Shown here piece by piece: positions 1-6,011 of a DNA stretch of 64,000 nt (its first letter is position 1; each line of letters begins with the position of its first letter). The notes under the pieces are model-generated. The model did not search any database, was not told the DNA's origin, and was given only the letters and a program-made list of their open reading frames with translations. Both the position numbers and the translations under genes were made by a program. This stretch comes from Clostridiales bacterium (lineage in GTDB: Bacteria > Bacillota > Clostridia > Christensenellales > Aristaeellaceae): NCBI GenBank assembly GCA_022787165.1, contig JALFVL010000034.1, positions 1 through 64,000 of the forward strand, given 5' to 3'.

Positions 1-80
1 TAGGTTTCCTATCGCGCGCCGCCAGTGGCGGAAAGAGCGCGATGGGAAACGCCCGGGAGAGTAGGACGTTGCCGGATTCC
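1..80 (+). rRNA. 5S rRNA 3' end, partial (copy 1), with elongated helix IV
   Basis: The 5' part lies outside the window. The tail GGGAGAGTAGGACGTTGCC at about 55-73 is the classic 3' end of bacterial 5S rRNA. Before it, an arm at 4-17 (GTTTCCTATCGCGC) pairs with 37-50 (GCGCGATGGGAAAC) with one G-U pair. This makes helix IV much longer than the usual stem, capped by a small internal hairpin (CCGCCAGTGGCGG, 19-31). Because the left part is missing, this could be a genuine 5S gene ending an rrn operon, or a 3' fragment like the two copies that follow. Confidence 0.55.
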
Positions 81-118
81 AAAGAAAAAGCTCAGCCTTA
101 TGGCTGGGCTTTTTCTTT
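81..118 (+). terminator. Intrinsic terminator after 5S-like copy 1
   Basis: An almost perfect palindrome: AAAGAAAAAGC-CAGCC, loop TTAT, then GGCTG-GCTTTTTCTTT. The A-tract and T-tract on either side make it usable in both directions. It starts directly after the 5S-like tail, as expected for the end of an rRNA transcript. Confidence 0.8.
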
Positions 119-136
119 GCCCTCCGGGGATTTTCC

Positions 137-328
137 TCCCGGGCCGTCTTCAGCCAAGTGCAACATTGTACTTGGTTAGGTTTCCAGTCGTGCGCGCCCT
201 GTGGGCGAAACAGCGAGGCGGAGCGTCGGGAATCGCAGGGAGCGGGCGGAGGCCGCGACTATGCGAGTTCCCCGGGTCGAAACAGCACGGCTGGAAACGC
301 CCGGGAGAGTAGGACGTTGCCGGATTCC
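137..328 (+). repeat. 5S rRNA 3'-half copy 2 with about 90-nt insert in helix IV
   Basis: The left edge aligns with copy 3. It contains the loop E/helix IV signature CATTGTACTTGG (about 163-174), a 14-bp arm at 180-193 pairing with 285-298 (one G-U), and the 5S tail up to 328. Only about 45 nt separate it from the preceding terminator, so a normal 5S 5' half cannot fit. The apical loop holds an insert whose segment 213-276 is nearly identical to 494-556 of copy 3. The arm sequence differs from the other copies but still pairs. Confidence 0.6.
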
Positions 329-370
329 AAAAAGAAATCAGCCCCACGAATGTGGGGTTGATTTCTTTTT
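329..370 (+). terminator. Intrinsic terminator after 5S-like copy 2
   Basis: AAAAAGAAATCA-CCCCAC, loop GAAT, then GTGGGG-TGATTTCTTTTT. It occupies the same position as the terminator after copy 1, but its stem sequence is unrelated. Confidence 0.8.
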
Positions 371-391
371 GGGCCGAGGCAATGCGTCCAG

Positions 392-608
392 CTCCCGGCC
401 GTCTGCGGACGAGTGCGGCATTGTACTTGGCTAGGTTTCCCATCGCGCGCCGCCAGTGGGACCGGAGCCTGCCGCCGCCAGTGGCGGAAACAGGCAGGCG
501 GAGCGTCGGGAATCGCAGGGAGCGGGCGGAGGGCGCGACTGTGCGAGTTCCCCGGAGGAAGAGAGCGCGATGGGAAACGCCTGGGAGAGTAGGACGTTGC
601 CGGATTCC
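392..608 (+). repeat. 5S rRNA 3'-half copy 3 with about 115-nt insert in helix IV
   Basis: Same module as copy 2: GTACTTGG signature (about 423-430), perfect 14-bp helix (435-448 with 565-578), and 5S tail to 608. The insert contains a CCGCCAGTGGCGG hairpin (475-487), also seen in copy 1, and the segment shared with copy 2. No terminator follows; the sequence runs into about 140 nt without recognisable features. Confidence 0.6.
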
Positions 609-747
609 AAAACAAGAAACACCCCATCGCCTGCTGCAATCCATATGCATCGACGCAGTATGAACTGCTGGAGAAGCATGAGGCGTGAGGCGGTTCCCAT
701 GCGGGTGGATTTCCATAAAGCTCACACCGCCATCGCTCCTTCGACCA

Positions 748-1296
748 TCATCCAAACTGATCGATGAAGATCATCAGCCCTGTTTCGATATCATACACGG
801 CAAATTCGAATCCATACCCAATAGCGCCAATCGGGGAGAGACTGCCTGTCGCAACATGCACATATCCTGAAGGTTCATGAGTTTCTCTGTAAAACCATGC
901 GTCAAAAACCATGCCCTCCGGAATAGGTGGAAATTCTTTATACCAGAATGCTTTTGAAAATGCCAGAAAGTCCTCTGCAGGAACAGACTCTGCTGTCCAT
1001 CCCTTTGTGCGGCTGATCTCCTGTATCAAAACCGGTCTTTGATCCTCTTCGACTGCAAATACGATCTGCTCATAGGTATCCCTGAAACCGGTGAAACCAC
1101 GCAAGCAGAACCTCGGCGCATACGCCTGTGAAAGATTGCATTTCTTCAATGCCCATGCCGCATGATTCACTTGAAGCACATGTTCATTTTCGTAAAGCAC
1201 CCCAGCCCCAAATGCAAGAGCAAGCAGCATGGTGATGCCAAGCAGCTTGGCAATCCTTCGCAGCGCTTTTTCACGGTTTGGCAGTCTTTGAGCCAT
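748..1296 (-). CDS. Hypothetical membrane-anchored protein
   Basis: 182 residues. A basic N-terminus (QRLPNREKALRR) precedes one hydrophobic segment at about residues 18-35, so the rest is probably extracytoplasmic. I recognise no domain. The region ends in an acidic/aromatic stretch (EFAVYDIETGLMIFIDQFG). The ATG at 1296 is preferred over an upstream TTG because GGGGAG lies 8 nt before it. Base composition is clearly lower in GC than the surrounding genes, suggesting recent acquisition. No operon partner is apparent. Confidence 0.6.
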   Translation of the reverse strand: MAQRLPNREKALRRIAKLLGITMLLALAFGAGVLYENEHVLQVNHAAWALKKCNLSQAYAPRFCLRGFTGFRDTYEQIVFAVEEDQRPVLIQEISRTKGWTAESVPAEDFLAFSKAFWYKEFPPIPEGMVFDAWFYRETHEPSGYVHVATGSLSPIGAIGYGFEFAVYDIETGLMIFIDQFG

Positions 1297-1446
1297 TTTC
1301 AATTCTCCCCTTGATTGTTGCGTTATACCTGCTCATCAATATGACGAAATGAATTCGGCTTATTTTCATTTTTTCGCCGTGACTGTTGACGCTGCTGCGC
1401 CCCGAGGCCGATCATTCCGCTCGCAGAACAGTGGCCCGCCCGGCCC

Positions 1447-1968
1447 TCACAGCATCCGCTGATAGAGCCGGAAGCGTTTGAGCCCATACGCGCTGTAGCC
1501 GAGGTCCACCGTGTCCACATACCCAAAGCCCATCTGCTCATACAGGCGGATGGCCGGCGTGTTCTTCTCGTAGACGTCCAGACGGACGGCCTTCATGTTC
1601 TCCCCGGCGGCGTAATCGAGCACAAACTCCAGCATCTGCTGCCCGATGCCCTGATGGAGAAAATCCGGATGCACCGCGAAGGTGTACAGAACCAGGATCT
1701 CGCTGTACTCAAGTGCCGTGCCCCAGTCCGCGAGCGCATAGGCCTCCTCGGGCGTATGGCGCAGGATCAGCGTGCCGGCGATCCTGCCGTCGATATCGGC
1801 AACCCAAAGGGCCTGTTCCTCAATTCCCGCAGCGGCGTCTTCCTGTGCCGGATAGATGCCTTGCCGCCAGCCGCAGTAATTCGTGTGGCTTTCCAGATGG
1901 CCGCATATGGCGTCGTACAGGGCGGAGACTTTCTCAATATCCGCGTTTGACCCTTTTCTGATCTGCAT
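1447..1968 (-). CDS. GNAT family N-acetyltransferase
   Basis: About 173 residues with GNAT organisation: beta strands around LWVADIDGRIAGTLIL, then the acetyl-CoA motif A region (LYTFAVHPDFLHQGIGQQML, whose HQGIGQ loop matches Q/RxxGxG/A), and the C-terminal LYEQMGFGYVDT strand found in many GNATs. It should transfer an acetyl group from acetyl-CoA to an amine; the substrate is unknown. Two ATG codons are possible (1980 and 1968). The second is chosen because GAGGG sits 5-6 nt before it. Confidence 0.8.
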   Translation of the reverse strand: MQIRKGSNADIEKVSALYDAICGHLESHTNYCGWRQGIYPAQEDAAAGIEEQALWVADIDGRIAGTLILRHTPEEAYALADWGTALEYSEILVLYTFAVHPDFLHQGIGQQMLEFVLDYAAGENMKAVRLDVYEKNTPAIRLYEQMGFGYVDTVDLGYSAYGLKRFRLYQRML

Positions 1969-2040
1969 GGTGTCCCTCATTTCTCCGCTGTGTCCATGGT
2001 TTGTCTGTTTCTTCCTGTGCGGGCCATCGGCCGGCTGGAA

Positions 2041-2172
2041 TCAGGAAAGTGGCAGCACAGCAACGACCGCGTCGCCGTCTTTTTCGCCGTTTTCGCGGAA
2101 GCCCATCCGCGCGGACATTGCCTTCGCCACGGTGTTGCCCGGCTCATAGGATAGCCAGCGATATTGATTTTC
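2041..2172 (-). pseudogene. GNAT acetyltransferase C-terminal remnant
   Basis: Reading ENQYRWLSYEPGN then AKAMSARMGFRENGE and DAVVAVLPLS, this is the typical C-terminal third of a GNAT enzyme (YLSYEPxN...GFxxxGE). There is no N-terminal acetyl-CoA-binding part. The coding frame begins abruptly at the junction with the pyrophosphatase-like remnant, in a different frame. A deletion that fused two neighbouring genes is the simplest explanation. Confidence 0.65.
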
Positions 2173-2417
2173 GAATCGCGCTTCATCAGGTCGACGGTGC
2201 ACATGACAGCGTCGATCCCCGGCTCCCCGGAGCCACCCCAAACGTCGATGCCGTTTCCGTCCATCGACAAGGTGCCTTCGAGATGGCTGTAATCCACCGG
2301 ATAGATGAAATCGGGATACCTCGGATGCGCGCTGCCTCTGGGCCTGTCGAGGACGACTTATGAACAGGCGATCAGGGCGGTCATCAATGCCCCAAAACCC
2401 TGGCTGGAGAAATCCAT
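2166..2417 (-). pseudogene. Inorganic pyrophosphatase-like remnant with in-frame stop
   Basis: From ATG 2417 the frame reads MDFSSQGFGALMTALIACS, then TAA (2358-2360), then VVLDRPRGSAHPRYPDF, IYPVDYSHLEGT, DGNGIDVWGG and VMCTVDLMKRDSKI. The DRPxGSxHPxYPDFIYPVDY and GIDVW blocks match the inorganic pyrophosphatase-like family. The reading frame is interrupted by the TAA near codon 20. It then ends at about 2166, where the GNAT tail starts in another frame. The gene is dead by two independent lesions. Confidence 0.7.
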
Positions 2418-2439
2418 CGAATGCCTCTCCGTTCGGGCA

Positions 2440-2922
2440 TCAGAGCGCCAGCTCCATGATGAAATAGCGATTCTCGCCGACAACTTCAAAGCCGTTTTTC
2501 CGCCAGAAGGCGTTGCTCTGCGGATTGCCCTTGTCCACGCCCAGACGAATTCTGGCAAAGCCCTGCGCGCGAAGGGCGGCGGCGCATTCCCCGATGATCG
2601 CTGAGCCTGTGCCCCGTCCCTGGCAGGCGGGATGCATCATGAAAAACCCGATGAACGCCGTCTTCCCGTCCGGATGGCGAAGGATCAGGTCCATCACGGC
2701 GAGCAGAAAGCCGCCCTGGAAGAAGCCGACGTAGAGCTTGTCCGCACAGGTCTTTCCCGGAGGGAGAGAGGCCATGTCCTCCGCGATGCTCTCCCTCGTG
2801 GGGGCAGGCGGGTGATGACGGAAGAAGATGTGGTTTCCCCGCATGAGCGAAAGAATCGCGTCCGTGTCGCAGGGCGTCAGCTTGCGCACCTGAAAGGCGC
2901 GGGACAGGCAGGCGGGGTCCAT
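2440..2922 (-). CDS. GNAT family N-acetyltransferase
   Basis: About 160 residues. Motif A is clear (FIGFFMMHPACQGRGTGSAI, Q-G-R-G-T-G), followed by IRLGVDKGNPQSNAFWRKNG, which is the usual motif B region (N-x-x-A-x-x-F-W/Y-x-x-x-G-F). It is predicted to acetylate a small molecule or protein amine. The ATG at 2922 has GGAGG 9 nt upstream and is preferred to the TTG three codons earlier. It lies just upstream of the pyrophosphatase/GNAT remnant on the same strand. Confidence 0.85.
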   Translation of the reverse strand: MDPACLSRAFQVRKLTPCDTDAILSLMRGNHIFFRHHPPAPTRESIAEDMASLPPGKTCADKLYVGFFQGGFLLAVMDLILRHPDGKTAFIGFFMMHPACQGRGTGSAIIGECAAALRAQGFARIRLGVDKGNPQSNAFWRKNGFEVVGENRYFIMELAL

Positions 2923-3022
2923 GAAAATCAACCTCCGTTTGGCAGGGCTGCAAAAAATCCGGGCAGAAAAGCGCCCGGATGAAAGAATTCCGCGCGATAC
3001 TCCGTCTGATAGATGGAGAGGT

Positions 3023-3655
3023 TCAGCGGACGAAGTTTGTGCGCTTTCTCGGCGTCTCGGGCTCAGGCGGTGTGAGGCCGTTCTCCCGCGCGAGCGCGAA
3101 GGCCTTGAGCATGAAGGCCATGTAGCGGCCCAGGTTGCGCATGATTTGAAGGCCCTCCTCGTCCTGCTCGACGTCCTCGGGCCGGCTGCCGTGTACCATC
3201 GGCCAATAGCTGCTGGGCACGGTGGGCATGCCGGTGATGGAGAAATACTTGCTGAGCTGGTCGAGCGCGGCCGTCGTGCCCGCGCGCCGGGCGCTGACCA
3301 CGGCCGCAGCGGGCTTGCCGCGCATCAGCGCGCCGCCCGCGTAGAACATCCTGTCCATGAAAGAGGTGATGCTGCCGCCTGCCGAGGCGTAATGCACCGG
3401 GGAGCCGAAGACGAAGCCGTCGCAGCCCTCCGCCTTTTGAAGCGCCTCGTTGACCGGATCGTCCCCGAAGACGCAGCGATGATCGCCCCTGCGCGCGCAG
3501 CCGCCGCAGCCGATGCAGCCGCGGACAGGGCCGGTGCCGATATGGAAAATCTCCGCCTCGATACCCTCAGCGCGCAGAGTGGAGGCAACCTCCTCAAGCG
3601 CGCGGGCCGTGCAGCCCTGCGCGTGCGGACTGCCGTTGATCAGTAGAACCTTCAT
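3023..3655 (-). CDS. Flavodoxin-fold NAD(P)H-dependent FMN reductase family protein
   Basis: 210 residues starting MKVLLINGSPHAQGCT, the FMN phosphate-binding loop of the NADPH-dependent FMN reductase/iron-sulfur flavoprotein family. A cysteine cluster follows (CIGCGGCARRGDHRC, about residues 47-61: C-x2-C-x2-C-x6-C). GFVFGSPVHYASAGG and MRGKPAAAVVSARRAG are the other conserved flavin-binding loops. It probably moves electrons from NAD(P)H or ferredoxin to an unknown acceptor. The ATG at 3655 has AGGAGAGG at good spacing. Whether the cysteines bind a [4Fe-4S] cluster is uncertain, since the spacing is not the textbook one. Confidence 0.85.
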   Translation of the reverse strand: MKVLLINGSPHAQGCTARALEEVASTLRAEGIEAEIFHIGTGPVRGCIGCGGCARRGDHRCVFGDDPVNEALQKAEGCDGFVFGSPVHYASAGGSITSFMDRMFYAGGALMRGKPAAAVVSARRAGTTAALDQLSKYFSITGMPTVPSSYWPMVHGSRPEDVEQDEEGLQIMRNLGRYMAFMLKAFALARENGLTPPEPETPRKRTNFVR

Positions 3656-3774
3656 GAAAATCCTCTCCTTCCGGCGCGTGGCGCCGCGCCTGAGCGTGTT
3701 TTCTCCATTATATACGCTTCGGAGGAAATTGGAACGGGAGAACGTCAAGTTTTTGTGAAATTCGGGAATATGGC

Positions 3775-3803
3775 TTGAAGGGCAAAGGCAAATCCTGTAT
3801 AAT
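3775..3803 (+). promoter_or_regulatory. Sigma-A promoter of the nucleotidyltransferase gene
   Basis: TTGAAG (3775-3780), 17-bp spacer, TATAAT (3798-3803). It lies about 57 bp upstream of the ATG at 3860, in an AT-richer stretch between divergent genes. Confidence 0.8.
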
Positions 3804-3859
3804 ATCCTCGAATAGGATTCGGCTTTTTGAAGCACGAATGACGGAGGAGGATATTTCTT

Positions 3860-4765
3860 ATGGGCGCTACGTTACTGATTATGGCGGCGGGCATGGGCTC
3901 GCGCTACGGCGGAAACAAGCAGGTGGACAGCCTTGGCCCCAACGGCGAGATCCTGATGGAGTATTCGATCCATGACGCGATCCGTGCGGGCTTTGACCAT
4001 GTCGTGTTCGTCATCAAGCCCGGTATGCAGGAGCTGATCGCCTCGATCTGCGGCGACCGCATCGCCAAAAAGATCAAGGTGGATTACGCCTTCCAGGATT
4101 TTTCGAGCGTTCCTTCTTTCTATCATATTCCCGAAGAGCGCACCAAGCCCTTCGGCACGGTTCATGCCGTGCTCGTCGCCAAGAATGTGATCCATCAGCC
4201 CTTCGCCGTGCTCAACGCGGACGATTACTACGGCGTCTCCGCCTTCAAGACGATGTATGACGAGCTGCAAAAGCTCAAGCCCGAGGGCGAGGCCGCGATG
4301 GTTGGCTACGAGCTGCGCAACACCGTCTCCAAGAACGGCACGGTTTCCCGCGGCGTCTGCAAGGAGCAGGATGGCAAGCTGACCAAGGTTGTCGAGACGC
4401 TCAAGATCAAGCTCTGCGAGAACGGCGAAATCCGCGATATCGACAAGGGCGAGCCCGGCGAGCTGCTCGATCCGCTCGCGCCGGTGAGCATGAACTTCTG
4501 GGGCTTCACGCCGTGGGTCTTCGGCAAGCTCGAGGAATACTTCGTGGGCTTCCTCAAGGGCCTTGCGCCGGATGCCATCAAGGCCGAGTGCCTGCTGCCG
4601 GTCTTCGTCGACACGCTGATGCACAGCGGTGAGATGACCGTGGATGTGCTCCACACCGATGCCCAGTGGTTCGGCGTCACCTACAAGGAGGACAAGCCGA
4701 CTGTGCAGGCGGATCTGCGCAAGCTGCATGAGAGCGGCGTGTATCCGGCTTCGCTTCACGAGTAA
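3860..4765 (+). CDS. Nucleotidyltransferase family protein (NDP-sugar pyrophosphorylase-like)
   Basis: 301 residues. The N-terminus LLIMAAGMGSRYGGNKQVDS is the G-x-G-x-R...K nucleotide-binding signature of sugar-1-phosphate nucleotidyltransferases. FAVLNADDYYG carries the metal-binding Asp. The family activates sugar phosphates as NDP-sugars, but this member is closer to uncharacterised bacterial pyrophosphorylase-like proteins than to GalU or RfbA, so the substrate is open. The start is fixed by GGAGGAGG upstream. It has its own promoter and a terminator, so it is monocistronic. Confidence 0.85.
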   Translation: MGATLLIMAAGMGSRYGGNKQVDSLGPNGEILMEYSIHDAIRAGFDHVVFVIKPGMQELIASICGDRIAKKIKVDYAFQDFSSVPSFYHIPEERTKPFGTVHAVLVAKNVIHQPFAVLNADDYYGVSAFKTMYDELQKLKPEGEAAMVGYELRNTVSKNGTVSRGVCKEQDGKLTKVVETLKIKLCENGEIRDIDKGEPGELLDPLAPVSMNFWGFTPWVFGKLEEYFVGFLKGLAPDAIKAECLLPVFVDTLMHSGEMTVDVLHTDAQWFGVTYKEDKPTVQADLRKLHESGVYPASLHE

Positions 4766-4781
4766 GACAGAGCGAATCAAG

Positions 4782-4820
4782 ATCCCGTGCGGCTGCCAGA
4801 CGGGCTCCGCATGGGATTTT
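4782..4820 (+). terminator. Intrinsic terminator
   Basis: ATCCCGTGCGG pairs with CCGCATGGGAT (one G-U pair) around a 14-nt loop, followed by TTT. It closes the nucleotidyltransferase transcript. Read-through may feed the histidine kinase, because I see no clear promoter in the 40 bp before that gene. Confidence 0.7.
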
Positions 4821-4858
4821 CTGTATCGAAAGCGCCGGCGCGTGCCGGCAGGAGGGCT

Positions 4859-5842
4859 ATGAAACTCAAACGCATCAGGGCGGACATGCGCGACCGTGTC
4901 AAGGTGAGAAAGGCGGCGTTTCTCTCCATCGCTGTCAATGTGCTGGAAATCGCGGCCGGCATCGCCATGGTCGTGCTCGTCAACCGGCTGCTGAGCACGG
5001 GCGTCGAGGAGACGATCGCGCGGATGACGTCGCTGCTGTGCCTGACGGTCGTCGGCTGGGGCGCTGTGACCGATATTGGCGCCTCCCTCACGAGCCTGCG
5101 CATGGTGCAGAAGACATGCGAGCTGGAGGAGGCCTACGGCCAGCTGGAGAGCCTCAACCGGGAGATGCGCGCCCAGCGGCATGACTTCATGAATCACATT
5201 CAGGTCGTCTACAGCCTCATTGAGATGGACGAGCCCGGCGAGGCGATGGCCTATATGGACAAGATCTACGGCGACATGCAGCGCGTGAGCAAAATGCTGC
5301 GCACGGACTGCCCCGCCGTCAACGCGCTCATTCAGGCGAAGGTCGTCGAGGCCCAGCAGCGCGGCGCGGAGCTCAAGCTCTCCATCGCAGCCAAGTGGGA
5401 TGATTCACTGATGCCGGCGTGGGAGATCTGCCGCGTGCTCGCCAACCTGATCGACAACGCGCTTGACGCGACCTGCGCCGCGAAGCACCCCAAGGGCGTC
5501 AGGCCGACGGTCGAGCTCGTGCTGGGCGAGGATCTGCGAAGCTGGTTCTTCTCCGTGCGCAACAATGGCCCTGAGATTCCCCAAAAGACGCGCGAGCACA
5601 TCTTTGAGCCGGGCTTTACGACCAAGGCGACCGGCCAGGGCATGGGATTGTTCATCGTCAGCCAGACGATCACCGGCCTGGGCGGGCGGATCACGCTGGA
5701 GAGCCACGACGGGGATACGGTCTTCTCCGGCTTTGTGCCGCGGCGCAGGCTCCAGCTCGCCGAAAACAGCGAGGGCGGCGCGCAACCGGACGAAAAAACG
5801 CAGGATACCGAAAAATATGAAGGAACAGCGCGAAAAGGATGA
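4859..5842 (+). CDS. Sensor histidine kinase, SpoOB/CitA-type, no partner regulator
   Basis: 327 residues. Two hydrophobic helices near the N-terminus (about residues 17-42 and 55-73) are followed by a coiled-coil (TCELEEAYGQLESLNREM). The phosphoacceptor box RAQRHDFMNHIQVVYSLIEM is of the SpoOB_a/DcuS type. A C-terminal HATPase domain has the N box NLIDNALDA, G1 IFEPGFTTK and G2 GQGMGLFIV. With no sizeable extracellular domain it probably senses something in the membrane or cytoplasm. No response regulator lies beside it. The ATG at 4859 is close to an AGGAGG (3-nt gap). The tail after about residue 300 is polar and not conserved. Confidence 0.85.
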   Translation: MKLKRIRADMRDRVKVRKAAFLSIAVNVLEIAAGIAMVVLVNRLLSTGVEETIARMTSLLCLTVVGWGAVTDIGASLTSLRMVQKTCELEEAYGQLESLNREMRAQRHDFMNHIQVVYSLIEMDEPGEAMAYMDKIYGDMQRVSKMLRTDCPAVNALIQAKVVEAQQRGAELKLSIAAKWDDSLMPAWEICRVLANLIDNALDATCAAKHPKGVRPTVELVLGEDLRSWFFSVRNNGPEIPQKTREHIFEPGFTTKATGQGMGLFIVSQTITGLGGRITLESHDGDTVFSGFVPRRRLQLAENSEGGAQPDEKTQDTEKYEGTARKG

Positions 5843-5872
5843 CAATTCCATAAACAAATTATCGGAATACCG

Positions 5873-5901
5873 TTGACAAATTAACAGAATTGTAATAAAA
5901 T
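5873..5901 (+). promoter_or_regulatory. Sigma-A promoter of the secreted cell-wall-binding protein gene
   Basis: Consensus TTGACA (5873-5878), 17-bp spacer, TAAAAT (5896-5901). The transcript would have a leader of about 100 nt with a GTCCGCCG/CGGCGGAC hairpin at 5970-5989, close to the ribosome binding site GAGGGG. The hairpin has no T-tract and is not a terminator. Confidence 0.85.
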
Positions 5902-6011
5902 TGATTCATACCATGCGGAATGGGCGGATTGTACCCTTATGAACCTGTGGGGGGCCCGTTCCTCGAGCCGTCCGCCGCCTCCGGCGGACACGAAAGAGGG
6001 GATAGATTCTT

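Noticed and set aside
1..608. A CRISPR array or tandem-repeat minisatellite
   Set aside because: Only three units, 200 nt or more each, with internal inverted repeats and rRNA similarity; no regular spacers and no cas genes.
2305..2604. A plus-strand 99-codon frame across the pseudogene region
   Set aside because: It is antisense to both the GNAT gene and the pyrophosphatase remnant, and its codons show no coding bias of their own.
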